From Nautilus pompilius (lineage: Eukaryota; Mollusca; Cephalopoda; Nautilida; Nautilidae), in the NCBI GenBank assembly GCA_018389105.1, contig JACATO010002189.1:250501-314500 (forward strand): a stretch of DNA of 64,000 nt, written 5' to 3'. Every line of letters begins with the position of its first letter. The first letter of the stretch is position 1. Below the pieces are notes generated by a model that did no database searches, was not told where the DNA came from, and was given only the letters and a program-made list of their open reading frames with translations. Shown one piece after another: positions 35,641 through 47,823 of the stretch. The translations under genes were made by a program, and so were the position numbers.

Positions 35641-37725
35641 GTTTGTCGGAACCTCTCTGGCACGGTTACGGCTCCCTCTTCTTCACCAGCCAGCCACGTG
35701 GGTTCACTCCGATTTACTCTCACGTCTTAAAATGAGGAGTTCTAGCAGGGACCTTCGTTAGGTCGGCCAAATTCGGATTACACGGATCACTGTCAGGCTT
35801 CGCCAAGCAGGATACGCGACAAAAACAACGACAACCGTAAATTGGTGAGGATTTTCGGTAGGCTACACTGTCACAGCAGAATCTGTGTTTGGGCGGAAAT
35901 AAAACAAATTACTGTGTATCGTTTTTAGTTACAAAATTGTAAACGAAACGAAATGAATTTCGGGCGATGATGGTTAATGGTATGGATGCTTATCAGTACA
36001 TGGGGTGGGTGGTGTTGTTGGACTCGAGTAATTGATTTATTCACACAAATAAATACGCATGGAAATTAATTTCCTCGTATGCACTCGTCTTTATCTCTGG
36101 TCTCGAGCCAGAGTTTCTCGGCTTCGAGTTTGACCGAGGAGAAGGTGTGGTCGTTGCTGTGTCTGTCGCCAGATGGAGCCAGTTCAAATCACACGGAAAG
36201 TCTGCGTGATTAAACTATAAATTAACTACTGTACAGGTTGTTCGCGTGAAAGAAAGTCGTCCGAGACCAAATATACATTGTGGAACGGCTAAGCGTCCTG
36301 GAGGCCACGGTCTGACCGTGAGAAGCCACTTATGGGTTCACAGAAATACACTTTGCAGAGTACGGGCCCGCGTCAACCCCTACGACTGTGGACAAAGCCT
36401 TGCCACACTTCCGCAGAATCGGCTCATCTACCTGCGCCATCTGTGCTGCTGTCGGCGTCAGATGTTTCTGCATCCTCATCAGTGGTCTGCATTTCGTCGG
36501 ATGTTCTCTAGCGCTTTGCATATCGCAGAACCTGGTCGCGTCGGGGATTTGTCTGGCCCCCGGAAGCCCCGTGATAACGCCACACACACACGCGCACGCA
36601 AATACATCACAACCGCAGATAATGAGCCTTAGAGATGCGCGCGCGGTCACAAACACAGACGCAGCTAGTTGATGACGTTAACTGCTTTGGGCATCGAGCC
36701 AGATATCTACCTACTACATACCTGCAGCTACGGGCTGCGGATGGCAAACCAATGAAGTTGATAAAGATGGCTTAGACTTTTTAATCGTAATCAAGCTGCT
36801 AGCGATGTACACTGTCAGCATGGATAACTTTAACTACATCCTGTCAAGGATTCCCACATATACTGAGAGAAAAGCCATCTTTACCGTTTCTTTAATACTG
36901 GCATTAAAGAAGCAAATGACCATTTTTACATTACATCTACATGACATCTACCCTCGTTTATTGTTCATATTCAATGAAAGAAAGTATTTCCCTTAGATTT
37001 AATTGTCAACCTCCTCAATACAGCATTTTATAAATGTCACCGGAAAGTCATTCGATTCTTTATGAAAGTCATTAAAGAACAAATAAAGATGAATTTTCTC
37101 AAGCATTAGGACTAACAGTTAAACAAAGATAAATAACATCGATGTATACGGAAAGAATAATAATCGGTATTAGTGGTTTTTCAAACTGTTCATTCGGTTA
37201 TTTAAAGGTAATGTGTATAGAAAATGGAAAATAGCTAATTACGTATTAACGATAAGTAATTAAAAATAATTTTCAAGTGTCTGGCAAAGTGCTTTTTGTT
37301 TGTTTTAAATTAGTTAAAATACTGATCATAGCAAATAAAGGGACTTTGAGTGAAGACTTCAAACATTCTTTGAGAACAAACAGTTCTATGACAAACGTAA
37401 CCAAATTCATTCTGAGAGACGACTTCTAAGCATTTGCTAAAAATACATTAAAATTAAAGTTATTAAAAGAAACAAGTGCTCCATTTGCGGAATTATCTCG
37501 TTCAGAGCCCTATTGATTTATTGGGATTGTGAACGATTATTCCATCCTTAATAAGTAGATCGCTGGTTTCCGGGTAAAATGCGCGCATATTTAAGTTAGC
37601 GACTTTAACAGCGATTTTGAACACTCCGCCTACAGTTTTAAATTTTGTTAAACTACCTTTATAGTTACAACTGCAAGTCTGACGACCCAGACCAGGGGCC
37701 TCAATATTGTTGAAGACAAACTTCT
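35641..37725. other. Unassigned DNA
   Basis: Three overlapping frames at 36246-36672 (94-128 codons) are open in a G+C-richer segment. They lie on both strands, have no recognised domain and contradict one another, so no gene is called. A short CA run sits near 36580-36590. Confidence 0.45.
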
Positions 37726-38462
37726 CTCTCTGTACTGACGTCATCTCTCTCGGTACTGAGGTCATCTTTCAGTACTGAGGTCATCTTTCTCTGTACTGAC
37801 GTCATCTCTCTTGGTGCTGAGGTCATCTTTCAGTACTGACGTCATCTCTCTCGGTACTGACGTCATCTCTCTCGGTACTGAGGTCCTCTTTCAGTACTGA
37901 CGTCATCTTTCTCTGTACTGACGTCATCTCTCTCGGTACTGAGGTCATCTTTCAGTACTGACGTCATCTTTCTCTGTACTGACGTCATCTCTCTCGGTGC
38001 TGAGGTCATCTTTCAGTACCGACGTCATCTTTCTCTGTACTGACGTCATCTCTCTCGGTGCTGAGGTCCTCTTTCTCTGTACTAACGTCATCTCTCTCGG
38101 TGCTGAGGTCCTCTTTCAGTACTGACGTCATCTTTCTCTGTACTGACGTCATCTCTCTCGGTACTGAGGTCCTCTTTCAGTACTGACGTCATCTTTCTCT
38201 GTACTGACGTCATCTCTCTCGGTGCTGAGGTCATCTTTCAGTACCGACGTCATCTTTCTCTGTACTGACGTCATCTCTCTCGGTGCTGAGGTCCTCTTTC
38301 TCTGTACTAACGTCATCTCTCTCGGTGCTGAGGTCATCTTTCAGTGCTGACGTCATCTCTCTCGGTACTGAGGTCCTCTTTCAGTACTGACGTCATCTCT
38401 CTCGGTACTGAGGTCCTCTTTCAGTACTGACGTCATCTTTCTCTGTACTGAAGTCATCTCTC
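37726..38462. repeat. Tandem array with about 17 CRE octamers
   Basis: The array is built from 19- and 21-bp half-units such as tctttcagtactgacgtca and a variant of tctctctcggtactgaggtc, which make a dimer of about 40 bp. By hand count it holds about 17 perfect TGACGTCA palindromes. Others are one-base variants (TGAGGTCA, TAACGTCA, CGACGTCA, TGAAGTCA). A block containing the CGACGTCA variant is repeated after 225 bp (38018 and 38243), so there is a higher-order repeat. TGACGTCA is the cAMP response element recognised by CREB/ATF factors. The array ends in a plain pyrimidine tract (to about 38495). The minus-strand frames across it are repeat artefacts. Confidence 0.93.
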
Positions 38463-41400
38463 TTTCTCTCTCCCCCTCCCTCCCTCCCTCTCCACACTCC
38501 ACGTATTATTTGCTTTTCAATGCAACAAACGCAAAGGTGTTGACAGGCCTCTCAAAAGCCGAGGACAGAACACCGATAAAGTGACAGTCGGACACGGATG
38601 GAAAACGCGGCGCATACCTAATGACCACACCAGCAGCTTTCACGCCCCGCGTGTTTGTGTTTTCGTAAGTCTCTTCAGCCGGACAGTTCCGAATCCTGTA
38701 GCTATCTATCTGCGGCGAGCCGAAAAATCCTATTATGTTCAATTATTTTAGAGGAGTTGGAGTTTTGTAAATCATCGGAAGTAATTTTGTCGCGAAGGCG
38801 GAAACCGACTCGGTAACCGACCCTCATTCCGCGATTTCCATTTCGGGGGAAGAAAAAAAAAGTGATACGTCGGCGGCAGCCTCTTTGGTACGGCCGAGAT
38901 CCGTAATGTTTGTTGTCCTCTTACTTGTACGAGTTCTCCGCCTCCGTCCCAACCCTTGAGAATTTAGCCTCGGGGTTGATCGGAAAAGCGTTCGCTGCAC
39001 CTGCAAATTGAAGATTTGGTGGCGTTTTGTGTCCCGCTTCCTTTCATATCGGACGCGTTATTGTCGCCGTCGGACCGGCTCAATGCGCGAGACGAACCCG
39101 CTATGTAAATCAGCCGCCGATAAAATGTATTTCAATATCTTTTAATGACATTAGGTGAAATGAAAAATATGAAGAGGAAATAGATAGCTATAATTAGATC
39201 TGGACACTGTTGACATAACAGCTGGGAGGAGGGGAGGCCGTCACCGGACGCACAATACGCTTTCTTCGGACTCCGGAGCCGGCCCATTGTCTTCTTGTAG
39301 ATTTCTGAATGTGTGATTCTTTAATTAATTTTATTATGTGCGGAAAATGAGCGAGGAAATTAACGTTACCCCGTCGTCAACGAACAGGGCTGCGAAGTGC
39401 GGTGTTCGTCCGCGAGCAGCGGCGAGGAGGGGGGTGGGGGTCCGCGAGAACTTCGCTCCTGCGAGGCGAAGAAAAAGGAATTGTGTTTCCCGAAGATAGC
39501 GCTCGCGAGTTCTAACCGAGGCTGAGGTAATAAGGCCCCTCGTCGAGCCCACGGGTTCCCTGTGTATACACTATACGGACTTACTAATGATTGCGGAGGT
39601 GGCGATGGAGCGATACGAAAGCAAGAGCTGGGGTCAGGATGAGGCAGCGGAGCCCGGAGGTGGGGGGGGGGGATAGCTAGCAATTTGTAATTAGCGGATA
39701 GGGGTTTTAAAGCTGTCCAGTAATAGTTCCCATAAGCGGTGTGTGTGTGTGGCAAACAGGCTGTAGTCGGGCTCTTTGTATCGGACACGTTATTATTATT
39801 TTCTATTGTTGTTAATACCGAAAATCTGAAGGTAGAGAAACGCGCAGATTTAGCTGTCAACACTTCTAGGTAACAGGCATCGAATTTGTCGGTTTCCAAG
39901 CGGAAGTGAAGTTTCTCCGCCAAGAGTTATCGTCAGTTTTCTTTTCTGTTGCTCGTGTTATTTACCTGGAAGAAAGTCAAAGACGTCACGTGTCTGGGAG
40001 CTCCGATCTCGCTGTCCAAGGTTAGTGGAGCCGACGGTCAGACCTCGTGTGTTGCACCCAGAGAACATCACGGCCGTCACCTGTTCGGGATGAACGACGC
40101 CGATTTCTGGCACCAAACGAATCATCGCTGTGACGACAGATGACCGAATTAAATATTTGAAACTTATACGCGAAGAGCTAACCTTCTTCCCAGTTAGTAG
40201 AATGTCGAAACAATACGAGTCACTTATGACTATAATCTGCACAGATGACTTTACAGGTGCAGCTAAAATTATAATTTGAACTTGCTTGGAGTGGCTGAAG
40301 AACCAGGGGCCGTTGCGGAGGCGGCTGTGCACCTTTAATGTCGTAAAGTCCCGCTGAAGGCTCGCTTTTACTTTTCATCTCATGGCCTAACCTACCTTTG
40401 TCTCCATCTCCTCACCCCTCCCATTTCTGAAAGTGCAAAGATAAGTAAAAGAAATTAAGCGGATCTCGAAGAAAAGCAATTAGAACTTAAGCGAACTTAT
40501 GTCGTTGTTTGCTTGCGTGAGTTGTCGCAGATGTTCAATTTACTTCAGGGAGGCGAAATGTGTGGTGGCATAGTCAGTCAGGTGTCAGTACTGGTGAAAC
40601 CGCGAGAAGATACAGAACTGCATCCGTCCGACACGTAACACGTGGCTAACTGGCTGTCACTGACCTGTCATCAAGTGCAGCGGACTTGAAAACTGCTGTG
40701 CCAAGTCTGCGATCATAGTCGGCGATGTAAAGCTTTCAGTGACGTCATCCCTCGAATAAATCGAACGGATAAGCCAGTGAGTGATGAATGTTTTTCTAGC
40801 AGTTGAGTTCTCGGATTAAATTAAGAAATTAAATCTATTTCTTTGCGGCAGTGTTATTTTTTTTTTTCTTGTTAGAGTCATGCAAACTCTCGAATCTGGC
40901 ACTTTATCTGATTATTTTTATTTTGTTAATTGTCAGGGATCCGTGACGTCGGAGATCATGAGGTGATTTTAAACTGTGCTAATAGTACGACTCGGGGAAG
41001 GTTAGGGATGGAATAAAAGTATAAGAGACGTATTCTTCTGTTCGCTGGATCTACGCACCTAAGATAATAGATAAAGAGAGTGGATCCTTCAAAAGCAATT
41101 TGGAAATAAAGTTACCGTAATGTATATTCTTAGCCTTCACATAATAAAAATCATATGAGAAAATTCGATTCCGGGCAGCAGTAGCTCAGAACAGCTGCAG
41201 TATTTTTGAAGACACGGAACGGAACGGACCGAACCCCAATTCCGAGCTGAGCCTTTCTCGTCGCTTTGCCCACGTGCTCCGGAAAACCTCGTTTTAATAT
41301 GCATTGTACTGATGGAATTTAAATGTTTACTGCAGAATAAAGGACTGCTGCTATTTACTAAGAAGAACCGTGTTGTAGAAGCGTTAGGGTTTGAGGAGTC

Positions 41401-43074
41401 ATTACAGCTATTAGAGTAGGCGCGGATATGACATTACGGATGCCGACGCCATCACAACCAATCAATGATGAAGATCAATGCACGTGCTTGGACACCACCC
41501 GAGCGCCGATTTCGATATTTGCCCAGTTTCCTCCTCGCTCCTGAGCATTAACAATTTTTTTTTTATTTTCCTGAATTTCATCGTGAAACATTTCGTAAAA
41601 ATCTGATAGTCCGAAAAAAATACATTAAAATGATGCTTTAAACTCTGTGGTAACGTCCAAATCCATCTGGTATGAAACTGCCATGAATTATTTACCAAAA
41701 ATTTTTGATTTAACTTCAATTAGTCACATACACGAACACTTCCTTTAACTGTTCAATTTGCATCTATCCTAGAATCTGAAAGGATAAACAGAGTTATGCA
41801 ACATATGCTACATCAGCTTTAGGAAACTGATGATTATGTGCGTTCATTTGCTAATTTAGTAAAATTAACCGGAAATAGTATGTCAGGAAATAGAGAAAAG
41901 AAATTCAGGTATTGCCTAGATAATCGGAGACATTCACCTACTCGCATAACTCTCGCCAAGATTAGTGGCTTACTGTAAAAAATATATATAAATAAGTCAT
42001 TTCCCTAAATTTTAACATGCTACCCGATTAGCTCTAGTTCGCTGGCGTCACAAATAGTATGAATCACATAATTTTAATTTCCTGCAATTTACGAAGTAAT
42101 GTTTTGCTACGATAAATTAGAATCATAATTGCTCGGTCCTGATTTTGTCCAGTGATTAGCTGATTTTCTAAGATTCTAAATCATTGTCTAAATGAGTTTG
42201 CTGATTTTAATTCGTGATGGGAAATACATTTTCCCACTTCAAGGGAAGAAGTTAATTTTGGAAAATAATTACTTATACTGAACAGAACCATCCCATCATC
42301 ATCATCATCATTATCATCAAAGGTTGGTAAAACAATTTAAAGACAGTTTTTTTTCTTTTATCTATCTGACGTTATTCATTTATTTTTTAAATCTACAAAT
42401 ATCAGACCTAATGGCAGCTCGTTTCCCTGTCTTTTCAGAATTTTCCTATTAAAGACCAACAGGGAATAAACAACTAATTGTAGATTTTAGAAAGAAAAGA
42501 GCGAACAAGACATTTTCGTAATCCGTGCTCTGTTTTGTTTGTTTTAATTGGTAGTATCTTCAAAGAGCTAAACAGGCTGCTGGAAATACTTCAGGAGGCA
42601 GAAGGTCTCCGTAGCTTCACAGTATTCCCGTGGTCCAGACATTTTCGATGTGCTGTTTTGAGTGTCGCTGCTCACAGCCATGCCACTGATAATTTGCTTT
42701 GTCGATCAGCAAGAAGCATTGTCCAGTACCAGCTCTTCTCAGGCAGTTCGGCCCATTTATGATAATTTATTACGCTCCTTTATACTTGTAGTTATTAACA
42801 AGTGAAGTATTCAAAAGCAACATCAGCCTTTGATAGTGAAATTGATTTCAAAATGAAATATTTATTGTAGTTCTTTTATTAGTTTATGAACTAAGCTGGG
42901 TTAGTCTTATATAGAAATTCAGGGGGGGGTAAGAAGTTTCAAAGCTTATGTAAAGCCATTTTCGTTTGCAGAAAAACGAACGGCCAATCTATTCTTGAAA
43001 ACACGAATGCTGACTGTTTCCACCGTCTGATTTGGTGAAACACCCCAAAGGGATACAGAACCATCACTGAAATA
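38463..43074. other. Unassigned DNA, partly G+C- and CG-rich
   Basis: No gene can be supported over 4.6 kb. Segments at 38500-39560 and 39900-40350 have balanced composition and many CG dinucleotides, and the remainder is A+T-rich. A 185-codon minus-strand frame (39366-39923) crosses a G run and a GT run and shows no domain. A short ATC/CAT run is at 42293-42318. Possible conserved non-coding DNA cannot be tested here. Confidence 0.45.
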
Positions 43075-43150
43075 CTAGAGGAAATTCAAATGAAACCAGG
43101 CCGAGATAGCATCGCCGTAAAGGTATCCGGCTGGGTTTTATCTGAACGCT
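43075..43150. mobile_element. Old copy of the 85-bp palindromic MITE
   Basis: It aligns along its length with the MITE at 55907-55991. It starts CTAGAGGAAATTCAAATGAA, and the central agcatcgccgtaaaggtatccgg matches agcatcgtcgtaatggtatccgg there. The right terminal repeat is lost, so it is an older, degraded copy. Confidence 0.65.
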
Positions 43151-44419
43151 TATTACCATCTTCTCTATATCAATGACTTTATGGGTCGCTAATTAGCTGA
43201 TGACCTGGACAGTCAGATCACATATGCTACTTCGACAATTTCTGTTTTTGCATCTCTTTCTTAAGCAAATTAATTAATAATTTACCATATTTGCAGCATT
43301 CACGGAGTCAGTGGCAAATACGAAGAGAAGCACGAAGCAGCTTTCGCCGCATCCTTGGAACACGTTAACCATGCGCAGCTGTTCCTAGTTATGTAATATA
43401 TGCCGCATACGCAACGAACGAAGATTCTAGGAAATTCACGAGGCCACAGCTGAATATACATAGCACGGACCAGGTCGGAAATTCGCCGATAGATGATGAC
43501 ACAGCTACGGGTCAGCGAAATTGTCGCTGTTGTTATAAGTCAAAGCGACCCGCGCAAGGTCAGGCCGACCGGACTCTAAGGAGAGAAGTCGCTGAAAGCA
43601 GTCTGGGCAGCGTTCTCGTGTCCGTCAATTGCCGCTAGGGCGAGCACGCGACGCAACGACGAGTCTTTTGTTTTCCCCATCTCCCCTTATTAAAAAAATC
43701 GGCAGGTGTGTGGCGAAGTAAGAAACTGCTTGCTCGTTGTTACCGCCAGAGGGGATTCGGCTTGACTAGTCGAACTAGCCATTTGGGTAAGGATATACTC
43801 GCACATACCCTTATAACAACCCGGTTATTAAAAAAAAAAAACAGCAGCAATTATACTACGTTCCGATAACAGAAATATAGAGAGAGTACTTTGTTATACG
43901 ATGCCTCTGCATCATTGTAATCCTTAAATTAGTTGTGCTAATGTATAAAAGACCGGATGAAATACATTTATAGAAAATATATATCTTTTAAAATGTATAA
44001 CAAATAAATATATGATAAATAAAAATACAGATAGCGGTTGCCAGAGTTGTTAAAACACGTTGTTGTCTGAGATTTTAAAATATTTTAACAATAAAATTAG
44101 AAAGGATCATGATTATAAACACTTTCAGATATGTTATTTTAAACAAAAAAACGTAAAATGTCCAAAATGGTTAAAGTTTCTTCGCTAACTGATCGATACA
44201 AACACAATCTGTATTTTAAAATATGTAAATTACTAATATCTTTTAGGGGTGTAAAGGGAAACAAGCAGGGCCAAATCAGGAAACAAGAAAGAGTTAAAAG
44301 TAGTCAATAGGGGATATGAAAACTCCTTGATGGCAATATGTAACTCACAGCAGCATTGCATGCTGCTTATAAGCTTATAAACGAGAGCAGTGGGCAATAA
44401 GGTCCATTGTCTGATCAGA
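43151..44419. other. Unassigned DNA
   Basis: No supported gene. A G+C-richer stretch at 43300-43780 may be an unknown repeat. The remainder is A+T-rich. Confidence 0.45.
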
Positions 44420-45479
44420 AAAGATAGGAGTTGTTAGAGAGAACTTGAAGGAAGTTGGAAGAAGGCAAGATGTCTTCCTAGAGCATCCCAAACATTCTTA
44501 ATATGATTTATCTCAGGAGAACGAGTTGGCTACAACATACGGCAACGGTTTGGTCTTGAGGATATCGGTCGATTACACGTGCGCTATTGGGATAAGCATT
44601 ATTGCTCATTAAAACGAACTTATCTCCAATTCCACGTGCGTATGATTTGCCACAGAGATCCAGAATCTTGTCTCTGTACCTCTCTGCAATCAGAAAACCT
44701 CCGTAAAACGCATGCAGGTCTGTACGCTCAACCAATGAACTTCCTGTGCAGACCATTACACCGCCACTTCCGTGATGTTTGTGGGATAGTTGCTTGTTCC
44801 ACGTTCTTCCAGACGACTATGCGTCGTGAGTCGGATTGAAGACTAAATCCTGACTTTTCAGTAAAGAGAACTTGGCTCCAGTCATGTGGTGTCCAAGCGA
44901 CATGTTCACACCGGTTTAGCCATTACGGCGGGAGTCAGGGGATACACACCATGAGGCATCTGACATAGAGCCCTCTCCGCGCACCATCCTGACTACGGTT
45001 GAAGCTAATAGCAATTTTTCTGTAACTGCAAAGAGGTTAGAAGCAAGTTCGGTCGGTGTTGAAGTTCCGCTTCGCCGAGCCAGAAGTGACATTCAGCGAT
45101 TACCTGCCTTGAAATTTCCCCCATGGCCGTGAACTACACTTCTGTTCACATTCCGTCACCTGGGTCGGTCTGTGATTGTCCGGCGGGCCTCTATCTCATT
45201 AATAGCTCTCCACCTTAAAGTGGCTTCAAGCAAGTACGACTGCCACGTTTGTAACGTTGCCATTCAAAACAAATATCTTAACAGGGCCAAAACTGATATG
45301 AAGACAGGCCAGTTTCCTTCTTGTTTACGCCAGAGGTAGTTCACATGTTTCTGCTCGATCACATTAACATATCTCATTGATAAAAGTTGTGTTACATGGA
45401 GAGGAGTTCATGTCAAACATTTGGTGAATAAAACTTTAATCATTTTTGGAACCGTTTAGTTTCTGTTTGTTGCTCAGTG
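44420..45479 (-). mobile_element. Decayed Tc1/mariner transposon with one recognisable end
   Basis: On the minus strand the transposase remains read WSQVLFTEKSGFSLQSDSRR (about 44879-44820) and GSGGVMVCTGSS near 44775. They continue with RTDLHAF, the LMSNNAYPNSARVIDRY block (about 44616-44566) and, in another frame, RSPEINHIKNVWDALGRHL (about 44522-44466). These match the DDE regions of Tc1-like transposases, normally D-E-S, D-N-A-x-P-H and S-P-D-L-N-P-I-E. The first acid is changed (EKS in place of DES) and stops are present. The upstream end reads, on the minus strand, TA then CACTGAGCAACAAACAGAAA (from 45481). The partner end near 44250-44400 was not found. Confidence 0.8.
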
Positions 45480-45930
45480 TATCTACACAAAGAAGCAGAT
45501 ATGCGGCGATCGATCGAAAACAGCTTCCGAGATAAACTGTTTTTCAAAATCGACATCGCAGTTACTGCGTTCGTGGGTAGCCATTAAAAAAAGAAAGCAA
45601 ATGGAAGCGGTAGTTTTTGTTGTTTTTTTTTACTTCACTTTTCTTCCAATCTCTTTAATAGAAACCAAGTTTTAGTGAAAAGGATGAGTCTTCGAGATTT
45701 TTCAAAATAAAAAAGGGACCAGTCATTATGTTCGAATTTTTTTCGGCATAGGAAATTAAAAGTAGAGTCAAAGCTGCGCGTTACCGACATCCTACGTGCA
45801 CCGTAACAGCCAAATACTTTTCACTTTAGGTGTTTACATTTTAAACTAAAGAAAGATTTCCAAAAATGAATGCGAGTTTCTGAAACGTCGAATGCCTACC
45901 CTTAAATAAGACACTAATTGAGCAACAACA
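45480..45930. other. Unassigned DNA
   Basis: No gene or repeat recognised beyond homopolymer runs. Confidence 0.45.
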
Positions 45931-46180
45931 ATATCTCTCTCTCTCTATCTCACTGTTCTGATGTACTGACGTCATCTCTCTCTACCTGCTGACGTCATCT
46001 CTCTCTATCTCACTGTTCTGATGTACTGACGTCATCTCTCTCTCTACCTGCTGACGTCATCTCTCTCTATCTCACTGTTCTGATGTACTGACGTCATCTC
46101 TGTCTTTTTCCTGACGTCATCTATCTCTGTACTGACGCCATCTTCTCCTCTCTGTACTAACGATGCCATTCTCCCTCTCT
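45931..46180. repeat. Second CRE-bearing tandem array
   Basis: The unit of about 62 bp contains tctctctatctcactgttct, gatgtactgacgtcatctct and acctgctgacgtcatctct. Three units give six perfect TGACGTCA octamers between 45966 and 46118, after which the array decays into CT repeats. The core gtactgacgtcatctctctc is shared with the array at 37726-38462, so the two are related. Confidence 0.88.
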
Positions 46181-47111
46181 CTAAAGAGAGAAAAGGCTAG
46201 TGACAGTATATCAAAAATAGTTTTGGCAACACGGTACTGGTATTATGTTTATGACAATTATTAACGTGTGTAAATGTATACACGGCTAACAAGTACGTAA
46301 ACGGAATGCAGAATCAAATAACTCGGAAGGAAGACGGAAGTACGGAACAACGCTTGCGCCGAGTTTCTGTGATGCACAATGCTCCATATATCATATTTTT
46401 CCTTCGCTTATGGAAAAGAATTCTCGCCGTGAAAGTGGGGACACTTCCGTTCTCGAGACAAGCCCATTTTTGATAACCGAGGGCGCCTCTCATGCCGTAA
46501 GATTTAGGAGGCTATATTTTAATGTCGGGCGAAGGCCGAGAACGAGAATGGGTAGGGGGGAGGAGGAAAGCGAAATGAAGCGAGAACAACAAAAATTTTG
46601 GCAACTTACAGCCTCCCCCCCCCACCACCCTCAGTGATTAACCCGGTGAGTAATAAAAAATGTCTTCCTTCCCGAAACTGTCGGGTCTGAGAGCGGCGGC
46701 GGAGGGCACATTAGCATAACTTTCTGATCATTTACGCAGCAAATGACACAACCGAAACGAAGATTCCGGACTCCACAAGCGAACGTCACGCTAGAGCTGG
46801 CACCGGCGGGCGCGGGCGATGGCCGGCACGTACACCCGAGCCAGCCTCTCTACCTGTTCCGAAACCGGTCTATTATGCGCCGGTGCAGGTGAACAAAGTT
46901 GTTTTTCGTTGCGGTTTTTTTTTGTTTTTTGGTGATATATTGTTTAATCAACTCGCCCAACGCCGACGGACACGCGCTGTAACACTTTCCTGTGTACCGG
47001 CGTTAACAGTTCCTACCGGTTGGAGAAATGGAGAGGAAGGGAGAAAGATGATTCAAACAAAGCGTTTCAGCTTAATATTTTAACTGGCACTCAAATTACT
47101 CTTTTAAATAC
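46181..47111. other. Unassigned DNA
   Basis: G+C-richer segments near 46400-46560 and 46680-47030 contain open frames on the plus strand (66-75 codons) without domains. No gene is called. Confidence 0.45.
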
Positions 47112-47150
47112 CACTACTACTACTACTACTACTATACTACTACTACTACT

Positions 47151-47182
<32 letters not shown>

Positions 47183-47220
47183 ATAATAATAATAATAATA
47201 ATATAATAATAATAATAATA
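47112..47220. repeat. Compound (ACT)n(AAT)n microsatellite
   Basis: About 23 ACT triplets with two single-base slips, followed by about 12 AAT triplets. This is the same order as at 29829. Confidence 0.96.
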
Positions 47221-47312
47221 GCTAACGACACAAGTTCGAAGATTTTAAAAAGCTTATTAAAACAACAAAGTTTTGCAGAGATTTCTAAGAAACATTAGGT
47301 CAGAACTGAAAC

Positions 47313-47322
47313 ATTATTATTA

Positions 47323-47359
<37 letters not shown>

Positions 47360-47396
47360 TATTATTATTATATTATTATTATTATTATTATTATTA
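47313..47396. repeat. (ATT)n microsatellite
   Basis: About 28 triplets with single-base slips. It lies only 93 bp from the preceding array and in the opposite orientation, so the two can pair as an inverted repeat. Confidence 0.95.
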
Positions 47397-47700
47397 ATTT
47401 TTTGTAACATTTTTCCTTCATATTTATTTCGAAGGAAATCTTAGCAACTTCAAACTTTCGATACTTTTAACGAGTAGGGGAGGAGAATAGGTAGCTCACC
47501 AGTCAAGAAAAGCGCAAACAGTCTGATGCGCGTCAAAGTTGTGCATAGCGTTGCTTAGTGTTCGCGTGGGGTTCTGACGTCACAAGTTTTTCTACTCTCA
47601 AGATGGAAAACTCCAAAGTATCGATTATCGGAATATCTAATTAATTCTCTGTTGTATGCATTTGGTCATTCGTGACTTGTGACTTTAGTATTGATTTCAG
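47397..47700. other. Unassigned DNA
   Basis: No recognised feature before the acceptor-like sequence at 47685-47700. Confidence 0.4.
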
Positions 47701-47823
47701 TGGCGGCATTTGCTAAAAACTGCGTGGACTTCGGCGATCCTTTCAGAAAGAACCATCGCATGAAGAACGTCGTAGGGCACAATGACAGAGGCAAAGCCGC
47801 CGACTTTCAGATGACGAGTTTCA
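47701..47823 (+). other. Weak candidate internal exon
   Basis: The stretch follows an acceptor-like ttagtattgatttcag and encodes 41 codons, including CVDFGDPFRKNHRMKNVVGH and NDRGKAADFQ, with a codon composition more coding-like than its surroundings. A poor donor (GTAATC) begins at 47824. No domain is recognised and it cannot be linked to the exon at 13276. It may be chance. Confidence 0.22.

Noticed and set aside
36246-36672. Gene in overlapping frames of 94-128 codons
   Set aside because: Frames on both strands are equally open because of base composition. No domain, splice sites or start context favours one.
37726-38462. Repeat-rich protein on the minus strand
   Set aside because: The charged repeated peptide follows directly from the DNA repeat period and there is no start, splice or flanking coding signal.
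39366-39923. 185-codon minus-strand protein
   Set aside because: The frame crosses a G run and a GT run and has low-complexity Pro/Ser/His content without any family motif.
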